Source: Cytophagales bacterium WSM2-2 (GTDB taxonomy: Bacteria; Bacteroidota; Bacteroidia; Cytophagales; Cyclobacteriaceae). From it: 64,000 nt of DNA. Below, piece after piece: positions 1 to 9,200 of the stretch. Location of the stretch: contig BNHL01000001.1 in the NCBI GenBank assembly GCA_015472025.1, positions 5,134,001 through 5,198,000 on the forward strand, written 5' to 3'. The position numbers were made by a program, and so were the translations under genes. The first letter of the stretch is position 1. Each line of letters begins with the position of its first letter. A model generated the notes under the pieces. That model did no database searches. It was not told where the DNA came from and saw only the letters and a list, made by a program, of their open reading frames with translations.

Positions 1-354
1 TAATAATGATATAGCATACCCTATGCCTCTGTCTCAATGAAACCGTATAGGAAATTGATAAAATTTTCCGGACGAACTCATCTGTATCAAAACTCTCCGG
101 TGAACTGGAAAGTGATGCGAAACAAATGGGTGAGGCTCCATCTTCCCAAACTTGATAAGAATCTGTTCCCTGTGTCATGGGGATAAAAATGCGTAGAGCG
201 CACTTAACAAAGACAAGGATTTTATCAGGTGCCACTCTTAAATTACTGAACTACCTTTTGAATTATCAAAAAGCAAATCCGGACAGATCCCAAAGAACTA
301 AATTGCAATTGACGGCTAATAAGAAGGTAGTAAATAGGCCAAAGTAGTCCGTCC
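1..354. other. Left-edge region without an intact gene
   Basis: I see no open frame of convincing coding quality here. The minus strand around 10-180 contains a short stretch (YQVWEDGASPI) that faintly recalls the C-terminal part of IS200-like (Y1) REP-associated transposases, but it is too short and degenerate to call. The downstream end of the broken H-NOX gene lies at 355. Confidence 0.4.
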
Positions 355-895
355 TTAATTGACCTTCTTTAGTAAGATGCTCAACGTTGTAGATCCGTTT
401 GTCTCTTCAATCTGGCTAATTTCAATTTCATCATTCTTTATTTTAGCGATCGCCTTAATTATCCCGACTCCAACATCAATCATTCTTCTATTGGACTCAT
501 AGTGAATATCGATTAATCTGTCAGACTTCCTGGTGCATACCAGCTGCGGGAGGTGATGCATTCTTATCGGCAAATCGTACAGCCTTGTGAATAGTAGTTT
601 CGACATGCTCCAATAGATCGATTGTATTCCATTCCGGTTGTATTGAGGCTGAATAAATTTGCAATAGCGAGGGAGCAATAAAGTTTCCAAATGTTTCGAG
701 GATCGTGGCAACGGGTACTTTTGTGAACTCACTGGCACACCTAACTAGCAATACAGCCTCAGCGTCTGGGTACACCTGCGTAGGCAAGTATACCTTACCT
801 TTTAAGTCAGCAGAATCAAGCAAGGTAAATCACTCCTGCGCCCCATAGTTCTTAATAACGAATCGCTGAAGTTGTTGAAAAATTATTCCGTGCAT
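355..895 (-). pseudogene. H-NOX (heme NO/O2-binding) protein, disrupted by a stop codon and a frameshift
   Basis: Conceptual translation from the ATG at 895 begins MHGIIFQQLQRFVIKNYG and continues with YLPTQVYPD, a C-terminal HKAVRFADKNASPP and finally HYESNRRM. This is a full-length H-NOX domain of about 179 residues, with the likely proximal heme His (about residue 103, in TTIHKAVR) and the YxSxR heme-propionate motif (YESNR) still present. Two lesions break it. Codon 22 is TGA (830-832), in a position where a sense codon such as Trp (TGG) would restore the frame. One extra base in the CCTCCC run at 548-553 shifts the frame; removing one C joins the two halves exactly. The gene follows the PAS kinase by 27 bp on the same strand, the usual place of an H-NOX gene beside its partner kinase. 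A sequencing error is possible for the frameshift but less likely for both lesions. Confidence 0.85.
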
Positions 896-922
896 GCTGA
901 TTAATTTTTATTGGCTCGAACT

Positions 923-2401
923 CTACAATTCTGTCATACCCGGAATAAAAACCTTAAACAGGGTGCCAACTCCAATTGTTGATTGAAGTTTAATCTCCCC
1001 TTTTAGTTTGGATACCATTGATCGTACAATGTAAAGGCCTAGACCGTTGCCTTTGTAACTTTCTGTCGCCTTATAAAAAAGAGAAAATATTTTGTCGGTA
1101 TGTTCAGAGGCAATACCAATTCCATTATCCTCCACTGTAATTTCAGCTCCTTCATCTGAGACATTTACTGATATCTTAACAAAGCAATCATCAAGCGCAC
1201 GATTGTTATATTTAAATGAATTGGAAATGATATTGCGAAGAATAGATCTCAACCTTGTGAGATCACTCTTGAAAAAGACATTCTCCGACTGATTAACTTC
1301 AATGTATTGCTGAATGTTCGGATAAATCTTGGCGAGAGCATTTACGATTACTACCAACTCCGTTTTAAAATCAAATTTTTCAGGCTGCAAAGGAACAGCT
1401 GTGTTAAAAGCGATCTCGACAATATCCCTCAGAATATTATCCAAATGGTTCAATCGACCTTCAATTAGTTTTGAATATTTCTCAAGATTACCCGGGCTAA
1501 AGTCTTTCTGGATGAGATGCACTAATCCATAAATAGATGTAATGGGTGATCTCAAATCATGAGAGGCGTGATAAATGAAAGACTCCAGCTCATTGCTCAA
1601 GCTGAGTGCCCTTTCTGTTTCGTCCCTTCGTTCTGTGACATCTATTATTATTCCTTCAACGAACCCAACGGTTGCGAATAATTTGCAGCTTGCCGAAACC
1701 CATATTTTTTTTCCCAAATGATTAACAATCTCAAATTCAAAATTTTCAATCTTGCCTTTGGTTGAAAGTGCCCGAATGATTGAGTCAAACTTGGATGAAT
1801 CCACAAAAAAAGTATCCATGAATTTCTTGCTCCAGTCCTTGCCAAAAAGGCCTTCCGCTTTTTCATTGACCATAAGAAGTTTAAAGTCAACGATCCTGAA
1901 TTTGAAAATACCGATAAACGGATTGTTGAAAAGATTGAGGTACTCGTCCTTTACAAGGCTGAGATTATGAGAATACAATGCTTTATGCGTATTGTCTTGA
2001 ATCGTAAGGCGATACCCTGAAACGATCTGATTTTCATCGGTAACTGACGTTAATTTTAATTTCGCCCAAAATGGCGAATTCCTTTTTTTCATTTTTATGC
2101 CAGTGACATAGCAATAACCGAGTAGATTTGATTTCTCCAGATCTACCTGATAGGCCCTTTTAACCTGATCTTCGATTGAATAAAAGATCGAAAAGTGTCT
2201 CCCGATGATTTCCCATTCTTCGTAGCCTGTAATAGTAACTGCTTCCAAGTTCGAAGCTACAATTGTGCCAGCGGTATCTAAAATGTATTCTTCAACCCCT
2301 TTAAAAATATTCAGTATCGCTTCATTTCTATCAATATCTCTCGTGCTAGGTAGTTGTCTGACTGTGTTAATGAAAACTGATTTCTTATTGTTCGTCTCCA
2401 T
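923..2401 (-). CDS. PAS-domain sensor histidine kinase, probably the H-NOX partner kinase
   Basis: The 492-residue protein has no membrane segment, so it is probably cytoplasmic. Two PAS-like regions (about 30-145 and 150-258, the second ending DVTERRDE) precede a HisKA domain with the phospho-acceptor His near residue 281 (SHDLRSPITS). The HATPase_c domain carries an N box (RNIISNSFKYNN, about 389-400), a G1 box (EDNGIGI, 424-430) and a G2 box (GNGLGL, 451-456). All catalytic motifs look intact. It starts 2 bp after the globin stop and is followed by the H-NOX pseudogene. H-NOX proteins usually inhibit or gate such kinases in response to NO, so this kinase may now have lost its sensor. No response regulator gene is adjacent. 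Confidence 0.93.
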   Translation of the reverse strand: METNNKKSVFINTVRQLPSTRDIDRNEAILNIFKGVEEYILDTAGTIVASNLEAVTITGYEEWEIIGRHFSIFYSIEDQVKRAYQVDLEKSNLLGYCYVTGIKMKKRNSPFWAKLKLTSVTDENQIVSGYRLTIQDNTHKALYSHNLSLVKDEYLNLFNNPFIGIFKFRIVDFKLLMVNEKAEGLFGKDWSKKFMDTFFVDSSKFDSIIRALSTKGKIENFEFEIVNHLGKKIWVSASCKLFATVGFVEGIIIDVTERRDETERALSLSNELESFIYHASHDLRSPITSIYGLVHLIQKDFSPGNLEKYSKLIEGRLNHLDNILRDIVEIAFNTAVPLQPEKFDFKTELVVIVNALAKIYPNIQQYIEVNQSENVFFKSDLTRLRSILRNIISNSFKYNNRALDDCFVKISVNVSDEGAEITVEDNGIGIASEHTDKIFSLFYKATESYKGNGLGLYIVRSMVSKLKGEIKLQSTIGVGTLFKVFIPGMTEL

Positions 2402-2403
2402 AC

Positions 2404-2874
2404 TCAGGCAACTTTAGGTGTATCATTTTGAACATCACTCCAACCAATCATCGACTCCGAAATCTTTTCGTAGAGAACAGACCACGCACTTTTCGTATCC
2501 GCATTCCATTTTTCTTTCAAGCTGTTCTCCAATGCCCATAACAGTACCTCTCCTATTATAGCATAATGCTCAGGACGAGTCCCATAAGACGCATGTCGCT
2601 GGGCCAAGTGCTGTATATCGTTGTAAACAGTACGGCCCGAATGCAGTTTTGTGATTAACAATGTTAGTGTAGACATGAACTTCGATATCTGTGAAGTGTT
2701 ATCTGTCTTAAAGTACACTCTCATTTGTGGTTGAAGCAGAAATAATCGTTCGTAGAATAGCTTACCTATTCTGTCCTGATCGGAATTCACGAGCTGCCAG
2801 GAATCATATAAATAATTAATTTGTCGTTCTGAAAGATTAAAGCTCATGTCCAATACGTTTATGTTGTGAAGCAA
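2404..2874 (-). CDS. Single-domain globin
   Basis: This is a 156-residue heme globin of the myoglobin/flavohemoglobin-like class without a reductase domain. The AQRHASYG motif places the proximal (F8) His near residue 94, and VYF near residue 55 fits the conserved CD1 Phe. The C-terminal helices (EHYAIIGEVLLWALE) match the GH region of bacterial hemoglobins. The real start may be the internal ATG at 2847 (MSFNLSERQ), which would remove nine residues. It is the first gene of a globin-kinase-H-NOX set separated by 2 bp and 27 bp, so a role in O2/NO binding or NO detoxification linked to the sensor kinase is a reasonable inference. Confidence 0.88.
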   Translation of the reverse strand: MLHNINVLDMSFNLSERQINYLYDSWQLVNSDQDRIGKLFYERLFLLQPQMRVYFKTDNTSQISKFMSTLTLLITKLHSGRTVYNDIQHLAQRHASYGTRPEHYAIIGEVLLWALENSLKEKWNADTKSAWSVLYEKISESMIGWSDVQNDTPKVA

Positions 2875-3202
2875 AAGAAACTTGATAGTTACTTTCGATT
2901 ACTTCTACGTCCTGCATCAAATTTTAAATGAATCTTTAATATGGAACTGCGGAAACTATTAAACAGAGTATTTTACCTTTCAGTAGGTAACATTAAATTA
3001 TTACGCTACGCATCTTATAATGCTATACCTTCAATTTTGAGACAGATAGTTCTCAAAGTTCCTTGATTAGGTAAAAATTAGTATCAATATATCGTTATGC
3101 TGGAATCGCCTAACGCTAAGAATCACGTGTAATGAAATAAGCAATCTTTTGAGTTGCTCCTTTCTAAAAAAGAATACAAAACACCCGTATGAAAAAGTGA
3201 AG
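2875..3202. other. Intergenic region, probably holding the globin-operon promoter
   Basis: About 330 bp of AT-rich sequence lies between the globin start and the end of the permease gene. I see no open frame, RNA fold or repeat. It should contain the minus-strand promoter of the gas-sensing cluster, but I could not identify a convincing box. Confidence 0.4.
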
Positions 3203-4438
3203 TTACTCGAATCTCAGTGATTCAATCGGGTCAAGTTTTGATGCCTTATGTGCTGGGTAATAGCCGGATATCAGTCCCACTACTATACACACGATCATAC
3301 CGACCGCCATCCAGAACCACGGTATTACAAACACTTCGATCTTGATGGCTCGTGAGATCAAATTACCTATTAATATCCCAAGTAAAATTCCGGCTAATCC
3401 GCCTAACACACACACGACAATTGCCTCAATTACAAATTGTTGACGTATACGTAAAGGTGTAGCTCCCAGCGCTTTACGAACTCCAACTTCTCTTGTCCGC
3501 TCGGTAACGGAAACCAACATGATGTTCATTAGAGCAATGGAGGCTCCCAAAAGTGTAATGAACCCAACACCAAAACCTCCAAAGCGGAGCCCGCTCGTAA
3601 TGCTTTCCATTTCCTGAGCAAGAGACTCGCTTTTTTCGATTTCGAAAGAATTCTCATTCCCTACTTCATCTCTTCTGATTTTTCGCATAATGCCGGTTGC
3701 CTCCCCCATCGCGAAGTCCATTTGGTTAGGATCTGAAATACCAACATTGAGCCTGTAATTGAGACCAGCTCCGGATGCCAACTGGTTCGCAACGATGATC
3801 GGAATGATCATCATATTATCGAAGTTATTTTCTGAGAGCGACCCTTTTTCTTTAAGCCTACCGATTACCTTGAATTGCATGCCTTTAAAGGAGACCACTG
3901 TATTGAGAGGACTTTTGCCTTCGCCATAGAGTGTCTTCGCTAATTCATGCCCGAGAATTGCCACTCGACCGCCATGCTGAACTTCAAAAGCGGCAAAATT
4001 GCGTCCTTCTTCCAGGTTCAATCCTTTGATTGGCAGATACTCTTCATTACTTCCGGTTACGTTTACATTGGGGTTGGTCTTTTCCGATCCATGCTTAACC
4101 TCGGCTAGTATGGTAAGCCGGGCGGACAAACTCACCGTGGCAGGAAACTCAAATTGTTCTATGAATTTTAATGCCTGATTCAACTGAATGGGTGAATAGA
4201 CCCTTTCTTTTACACCATCTCTGGCAACACCTTTATTCCATTTAGAATAGATATCAAATGAATTGGCGCCTAATGACGACAAACTCTCATTTACCGAATA
4301 CTCAATACCGTCTATTGCGGTAAGTATGCCTACCAGTGATGTAATTCCAATGGCAACTATGAGAGCTGTGAGGACTGATCGAAGTAAATTGGCTTTAACA
4401 GACCGTAATCCTTCTTTTATGTTCTCGAGTAGATTCAT
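3203..4438 (-). CDS. ABC transporter permease, MacB/FtsX family
   Basis: The 411-residue inner-membrane protein has the four-helix MacB layout. The first helix is near residues 20-42 and is followed by a periplasmic MacB_PCD domain to about 280. Three C-terminal helices form the FtsX domain, with the family signature TRTREVGVRKALGATP. It presumably works with an ATPase to move substrates or transmit force across the periplasm. No ATP-binding gene is adjacent, so its partner must be elsewhere. It ends in LDPIESLRFE, typical of this family. The gene diverges from the exported-protein operon at 4572, with a 133-bp shared upstream region. Confidence 0.93.
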   Translation of the reverse strand: MNLLENIKEGLRSVKANLLRSVLTALIVAIGITSLVGILTAIDGIEYSVNESLSSLGANSFDIYSKWNKGVARDGVKERVYSPIQLNQALKFIEQFEFPATVSLSARLTILAEVKHGSEKTNPNVNVTGSNEEYLPIKGLNLEEGRNFAAFEVQHGGRVAILGHELAKTLYGEGKSPLNTVVSFKGMQFKVIGRLKEKGSLSENNFDNMMIIPIIVANQLASGAGLNYRLNVGISDPNQMDFAMGEATGIMRKIRRDEVGNENSFEIEKSESLAQEMESITSGLRFGGFGVGFITLLGASIALMNIMLVSVTERTREVGVRKALGATPLRIRQQFVIEAIVVCVLGGLAGILLGILIGNLISRAIKIEVFVIPWFWMAVGMIVCIVVGLISGYYPAHKASKLDPIESLRFE

Positions 4439-4504
4439 TGGATATTGAAAGTAAGATGGTTTATTGGGTCAAATTCTAGTGTTTCAGAAACCAAAATTAT
4501 ACCT

Positions 4505-4531
4505 TTATTCGTTCTTCCGAAAGACGAATAA
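4505..4531. promoter_or_regulatory. Inverted repeat in a divergent promoter region
   Basis: TTATTCGT (4505-4512) and ACGAATAA (4524-4531) are perfect inverted arms, and CTT/AAG can extend the stem around a CCGA loop. It sits between the divergent permease (4438) and the exported-protein operon (4572). It could be an operator for a dimeric regulator or a transcript hairpin; there is no T-tract, so a terminator is unlikely. Confidence 0.4.
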
Positions 4532-4571
4532 GTAAACAGGTTTGTTACACACTCAATAGAAGACTTTTACG

Positions 4572-5831
4572 ATGGGAAAGCGAATTTTGTTGTTGGCGGG
4601 TCTTTTACTCACCCGGGTATGCTTTAGTAACACTATTTTCATTCCAATGGATGAAAAGCAGGCAAACCATTTGAAAGCATATGGAATTGCTTACTGGGTC
4701 CTAAAATCAGATATGGAAGTGGATTGGTTGCTGAACTACCGAGGTGGCAGTTTCATGTGCAAATATCATCCAAAGATTCAGAATGAGTTGGTTGTGCGAG
4801 GTGTAAGCTACGAGATCATCTCCGATGCCCAGGCGAACACAATCGTCAATGAAATTGCAAGCCCTGCAGTTAACTATGATATCATGAAACTGGAGAAGGC
4901 GCCCCGAATCGCGGTTTATTCTCCCAAGACCAAACAACCTTGGGATGACGCGGTGACACTTTCTCTAACGTATGCCGAGATTCCATACGATGTTATTTTT
5001 GATGATGAAGTTCTCAATGAATTCCTTCCCAAGTACGACTGGCTTCATTTGCATCATGAGGATTTTACAGGTCAATACGGAAAATTTTTCGGGCGATACG
5101 CAAATTATCCTTGGTACATTGATCAACAGCGTGAAGCGGAAGAAACAGCCCGCAAATTTGGCTTTCACAAAGTGTCGCAACTTAAGCTTGCTGTTGTTAA
5201 AAGAATCAAAGAGTTTGTTGCCGGTGGCGGATTCTTATTTGCAATGTGCTCGGCAACTGATTCATTTGACATTGCACTCGCTGCCGATGGCCTCGACATC
5301 TGCGAGCATATGTATGACGGAGACCCTGCTGATCCGAGCGCTCAGGAGAAATTAAATTTCGACAATACATTCGCATTCACGAATTTTCAACTCGACCGCA
5401 ACCCTTACGAGTACAATTTTTCGGACATTGATAACAAACCACGTGACAGAGGGTTGATCGAGACCAACGACTATTTCTCTGTGTTCCAATTTTCCGCAAA
5501 ATGGGATCCCATCCCTACCATGCTTACTCAGAATCATACGATGCAAGTCAAAGGTTTTTACGGGCAGACTACAGGCTTCAAAAAGAGATTGATCAAGTCG
5601 GATGTGGTGGTCATGGGCGAAACCAAATCAATAGGCGAGGCAAAATACCTGCATGGGATTATGGGCAAAGGATTCTGGACTTTCTATGGCGGCCATGACC
5701 CGGAAGATTACAAGCATGAAGTAGGTGAAGATCCTACTGACCTCAACTTACATCCGAACTCACCAGGTTATCGATTAATTCTCAACAACATTCTTTTCCC
5801 TGCAGCCAAGAAGAAAAAGCAAAAAACATGA
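4572..5831 (+). CDS. Conserved exported Bacteroidota protein (often labelled 'asparagine synthetase B')
   Basis: The 419-residue protein has an N-terminal signal peptide (MGKRILLLAGLLLTRVCFS) and very conserved blocks such as WLLNYRGGSF, LHLHHEDFTGQYGKF and FAMCSATDSFDIAL. It closely matches a family widespread in Bacteroidota that databases often name asparagine synthetase B. I see neither an N-terminal Ntn nucleophile Cys nor an ATP-pyrophosphatase loop, so that name is probably wrong. The glycine-rich GGGFLFAMCSATD region resembles the nucleophile elbow of class-I glutamine-amidotransferase-like folds. Its actual function is not known to me. It is the first gene of a three-gene operon with 4-bp ATGA overlaps, ending with a T9SS-secreted propeller protein. 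Confidence 0.8.
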   Translation: MGKRILLLAGLLLTRVCFSNTIFIPMDEKQANHLKAYGIAYWVLKSDMEVDWLLNYRGGSFMCKYHPKIQNELVVRGVSYEIISDAQANTIVNEIASPAVNYDIMKLEKAPRIAVYSPKTKQPWDDAVTLSLTYAEIPYDVIFDDEVLNEFLPKYDWLHLHHEDFTGQYGKFFGRYANYPWYIDQQREAEETARKFGFHKVSQLKLAVVKRIKEFVAGGGFLFAMCSATDSFDIALAADGLDICEHMYDGDPADPSAQEKLNFDNTFAFTNFQLDRNPYEYNFSDIDNKPRDRGLIETNDYFSVFQFSAKWDPIPTMLTQNHTMQVKGFYGQTTGFKKRLIKSDVVVMGETKSIGEAKYLHGIMGKGFWTFYGGHDPEDYKHEVGEDPTDLNLHPNSPGYRLILNNILFPAAKKKKQKT

Positions 5832-6202
5832 GGTTTTTCCTGGCTACATTCTTTGCCTTGACATTCTGTAAGCCATCAGCAAATACCACAGTCGCTCAAC
5901 AATCCCCGGAAATAACAAAGATCATTCAAAAAGAATTAGGAGAAGGTGCATCGTCAGAAGCAAACCGGACAAATACCTTTGTCTTAAGTTTTAAAAATGA
6001 TAAAAAATCGTTGCGGTATATCGTCATCCGCCTTTCGGATAACCAGGTTGTTGTAAGAAAGAAATTGAGGGGATCGGTTACTTGGACTGGTGATATGTTG
6101 ATCAAAGAATCGGAGGTTCCGGGGATGATCAAAGCTGATTCCAAACCCGGGGATTTCATAAAGACTATTGACCTAAACCAATTTGTTGTTCATCGCAAAT
6201 GA
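5828..6202 (+). CDS. Small exported protein of unknown function
   Basis: This 124-residue protein has a probable signal peptide (MRFFLATFFALTFC...) with cleavage near NTTVAQQ; Cys14 is not in a good lipobox. The mature part is about 100 residues, basic, and rich in beta-type segments. I do not recognise the family. Both of its junctions are ATGA overlaps (with the gene ending at 5831 and the gene starting at 6199), so it is translationally coupled to both neighbours and probably acts with them in the periplasm or at the surface. Confidence 0.75.
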   Translation: MRFFLATFFALTFCKPSANTTVAQQSPEITKIIQKELGEGASSEANRTNTFVLSFKNDKKSLRYIVIRLSDNQVVVRKKLRGSVTWTGDMLIKESEVPGMIKADSKPGDFIKTIDLNQFVVHRK

Positions 6203-9200
6203 AAAAACTGGCAACTCTCACCGCTTTATTCTCATTACTTCTTTTTTTTGGCGCACATTTCCGCAATCGGAACCTGGATTGGGATGAACTCTTTATTGAA
6301 CAAGAAGAGGGTGAATATGAAGAAGAGCATGAAGATGGCCCGGAAGAATTCGTTAAATATCATCAGGGCATCCGGACTCGCTCAGATGAACAAAAGCCAG
6401 GTTATCCGGCACATTATCAGTGGACTGAGTTACAGAAGGCGAAGGAATTTTCGGCTGCCCGAAAGTCTAAATCAAACGCCCGCATTGAAGGCTCTGCTAA
6501 TGGAATAGTCACCTTTACTGAGCGTGGACCTGGTAACGTTCCAGGACGGACACGTGGTCTTATTGTAGACCCGGATGACGCAACTCATAAAACCTGGTAT
6601 GCCGGTTCCGCTGCCGGAGGAGTTTGGAAAACAACAGACGCAGGCAGCACCTGGCTGTGGCTCACTCCTACCATTCCAAATATGGCGACTGCCTGCCTGG
6701 CTATGGCCGAGTCGAACCACAACACTATTTATGCTGGCACCGGCGAAGGGTTCGGGCTGGTTGATGCTGTCAATGGAATGGGAGTTATCAAAACCACTAA
6801 TAAAGGCAATACATGGACGGTACTCTCCTCCTCTTTTACATTCGGCTCCATTAACCGGATCATGATTGATCCTTCCGATGATAACAACGTGTTTGCAGCA
6901 GCCAATAGCGGAATTTACCATTCAACAGATGGAGGCTCTAACTGGGCCAAGGTTTATTCAGGAACGGTTCAAGACTTGCGTCCCACTCCTGGCAACTTCA
7001 ATATTTTGTACGGTGCAGAGTACGGCATCGGCTTGATTAAATCGACCGATCGCGGGTTGAATTGGGTTAGGTCTAATGGTGCGATGAGCCCGCAAGGCCG
7101 CGTTGAAATAGCTGTTTCGCCGGTAAAAACGGACAGGATTATCGCTTCAGCTCAAGGTACATTGTCTGGAGGAAATTCTGATCTCTATTTATCAGATGAT
7201 GGAGGTGTCACATGGTACCTTGTGAATTTGACTCTGGCTAATAAAACACTGAACTACCTTAGCTCACAGGGATGGTATGACAACACAGTGACGTTTAGTC
7301 CTTACAACAGAGATGTTGTGTATGTTGGTGGAATTGGTGTATACCAAATCACTCTTGGATCTCCTATCACATCAACTACAGGAAATTATTCACTTAACGA
7401 AAGCGGAACGACACCATTCCTCTCGTTCGTCAATTTCGGAGCGTCTGCTTATTCCGGTAAGTTGGAAATCGGTTCATCTGCAACTCACGACCTCGTTGAA
7501 GTGCGGTTCGGCCCCGGACTTACTCAAAAGGCGCACCGGTTTCTGACACCTGCCGGGGCCACTTCAGGCGTTCCTGATGCAAGCTATTCTTACCAAGACT
7601 ACGTCAATGTTCCCTTTCAAGTTTGGAATGTCACCACGCAACAACAACTTATGGTTTCTTTTCGGGATCAGGACCGCAATGGAGCATTCAATTTGATCGA
7701 ACAAAATACGACCGCTACGGATGCAACACAGCAAGGTCGCGAATACCTGTACATCAACAATGTGCCCTACAGCGCTACGACTCCCAATAGTTCCATCGCT
7801 CAAACTGCAGGGCATCTATTTCAGGAAATGTATTTCGTATGGCCGGTGCTTACTGCGGGGGCAACCTGGAACCCCACGTCTCTCCCAACTTCCAAGTTAC
7901 AAATCCTGTATTCCACTTTGAGTAAATACAGTAGCACAGTAAAGTCAGTGGCAGATGTCTATGCTGATTATGATGGAATAAACAATTCAAGCTTTGTTCA
8001 CCCTGATCAGCATAATATTTATCCGATCAAGCAAAATGACAATTCTCAAACATACCAACTGCTTCTTGCAAATGACGGAGGTATTTTTCTATCCGGGATT
8101 TCGACATCGCCTGGCACAACCCAAGGAGAATGGAGCATGGTAGGAACCGGTTATAATACAAGCCAGTTTTATGGCGCTGACAAGAGACCCGGTGCACAAG
8201 AATACCTGGGAGGTATGCAGGATAACTCTACTTATTACACTCCAAGCGGAACCGTTTCATCGGCCTCCACAAAATTCAACACCAACATTCAACTGTCGGG
8301 AGATGGCTTTGAAGTGCTCTGGCACAGCCTTGACAGAAATAAAATGATTGGCGGCTCCCAATACAATGACTTCTCCAGATCATTGGACGGTGGCAATACA
8401 TGGACATCCGCTATTTCAGGACTACCCCTGAGTGGCTCTGGCACTGATCATTCAAAGTTTCCTTTCATTTCAAAACTGGCCAATTCCAAACAGGCTCCTG
8501 ACAACATTTTTACTGTAGGTTCTGGAGGAGTTTGGCGCTCAACTGATTTCGGGGGCAGTTGGACATTAACTCCCATTACTCAAGGCTGGGGCCTCTCTTC
8601 TTTTACTGATGTTGAGGTTTCAAGAGCAAATCCGAATATTGTCTGGGCAGGAATGGGACAATCTTTTTCCACAACACTTTTTGTATCAACAAATGCCGGC
8701 CAAACTTTTAGCCCTGTTCCAAATCCGGTTGGCTACACGCTGGGGAATTTATCGCGAATTGCTACGCACCCCACAGATCCCAAAACAGCCTATGTTTTAT
8801 ACTCCTACGCTAAGACTGCAAAGATTTTAAAGACAACTGATATGGGGCAGACATGGACCGATATCAGTGGTTTCGGAACCGGTAATGTAAACACCAAAGG
8901 GTTTCCGGACGTTGCAGTTTATAGTTTGTATGTAAGACCAGATGACACCAATATCATTTGGGCAGGAACCGAAATAGGTATTGTTGAGTCGCTTGATGGA
9001 GGTGCTTCCTGGGCGGTACTTAATGAATTCCCAAGTTTAGCTGTTTGGGACATGAAGGGTCAGGACAAGGAAATAGTTATTGCCACTCACGGCCGAGGTA
9101 TTTGGACCGCCACATTGAAGAAAGATCAAAACGGAATTTCCAAAATAATTGCTTCAGGTACATCCCCACAATCGAAACTCAAAGTTGTTGTAAATGTCCC

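Noticed and set aside
10..180. Minus-strand fragment recalling the C-terminal part of an IS200-like (Y1) transposase
   Set aside because: Only about 50 residues, no catalytic His pair or Tyr in view, and the typical HNPV-type end is not recognisable.
830..832. TGA in the H-NOX gene as selenocysteine or recoded Trp
   Set aside because: Other genes here use TGA as a normal stop, no SECIS-like fold was seen, and a second lesion in the same gene points to decay.
4572..5831. True asparagine synthetase B
   Set aside because: It has a signal peptide and lacks both the N-terminal Cys glutaminase and the ATP-pyrophosphatase motif; the name is a database carry-over.
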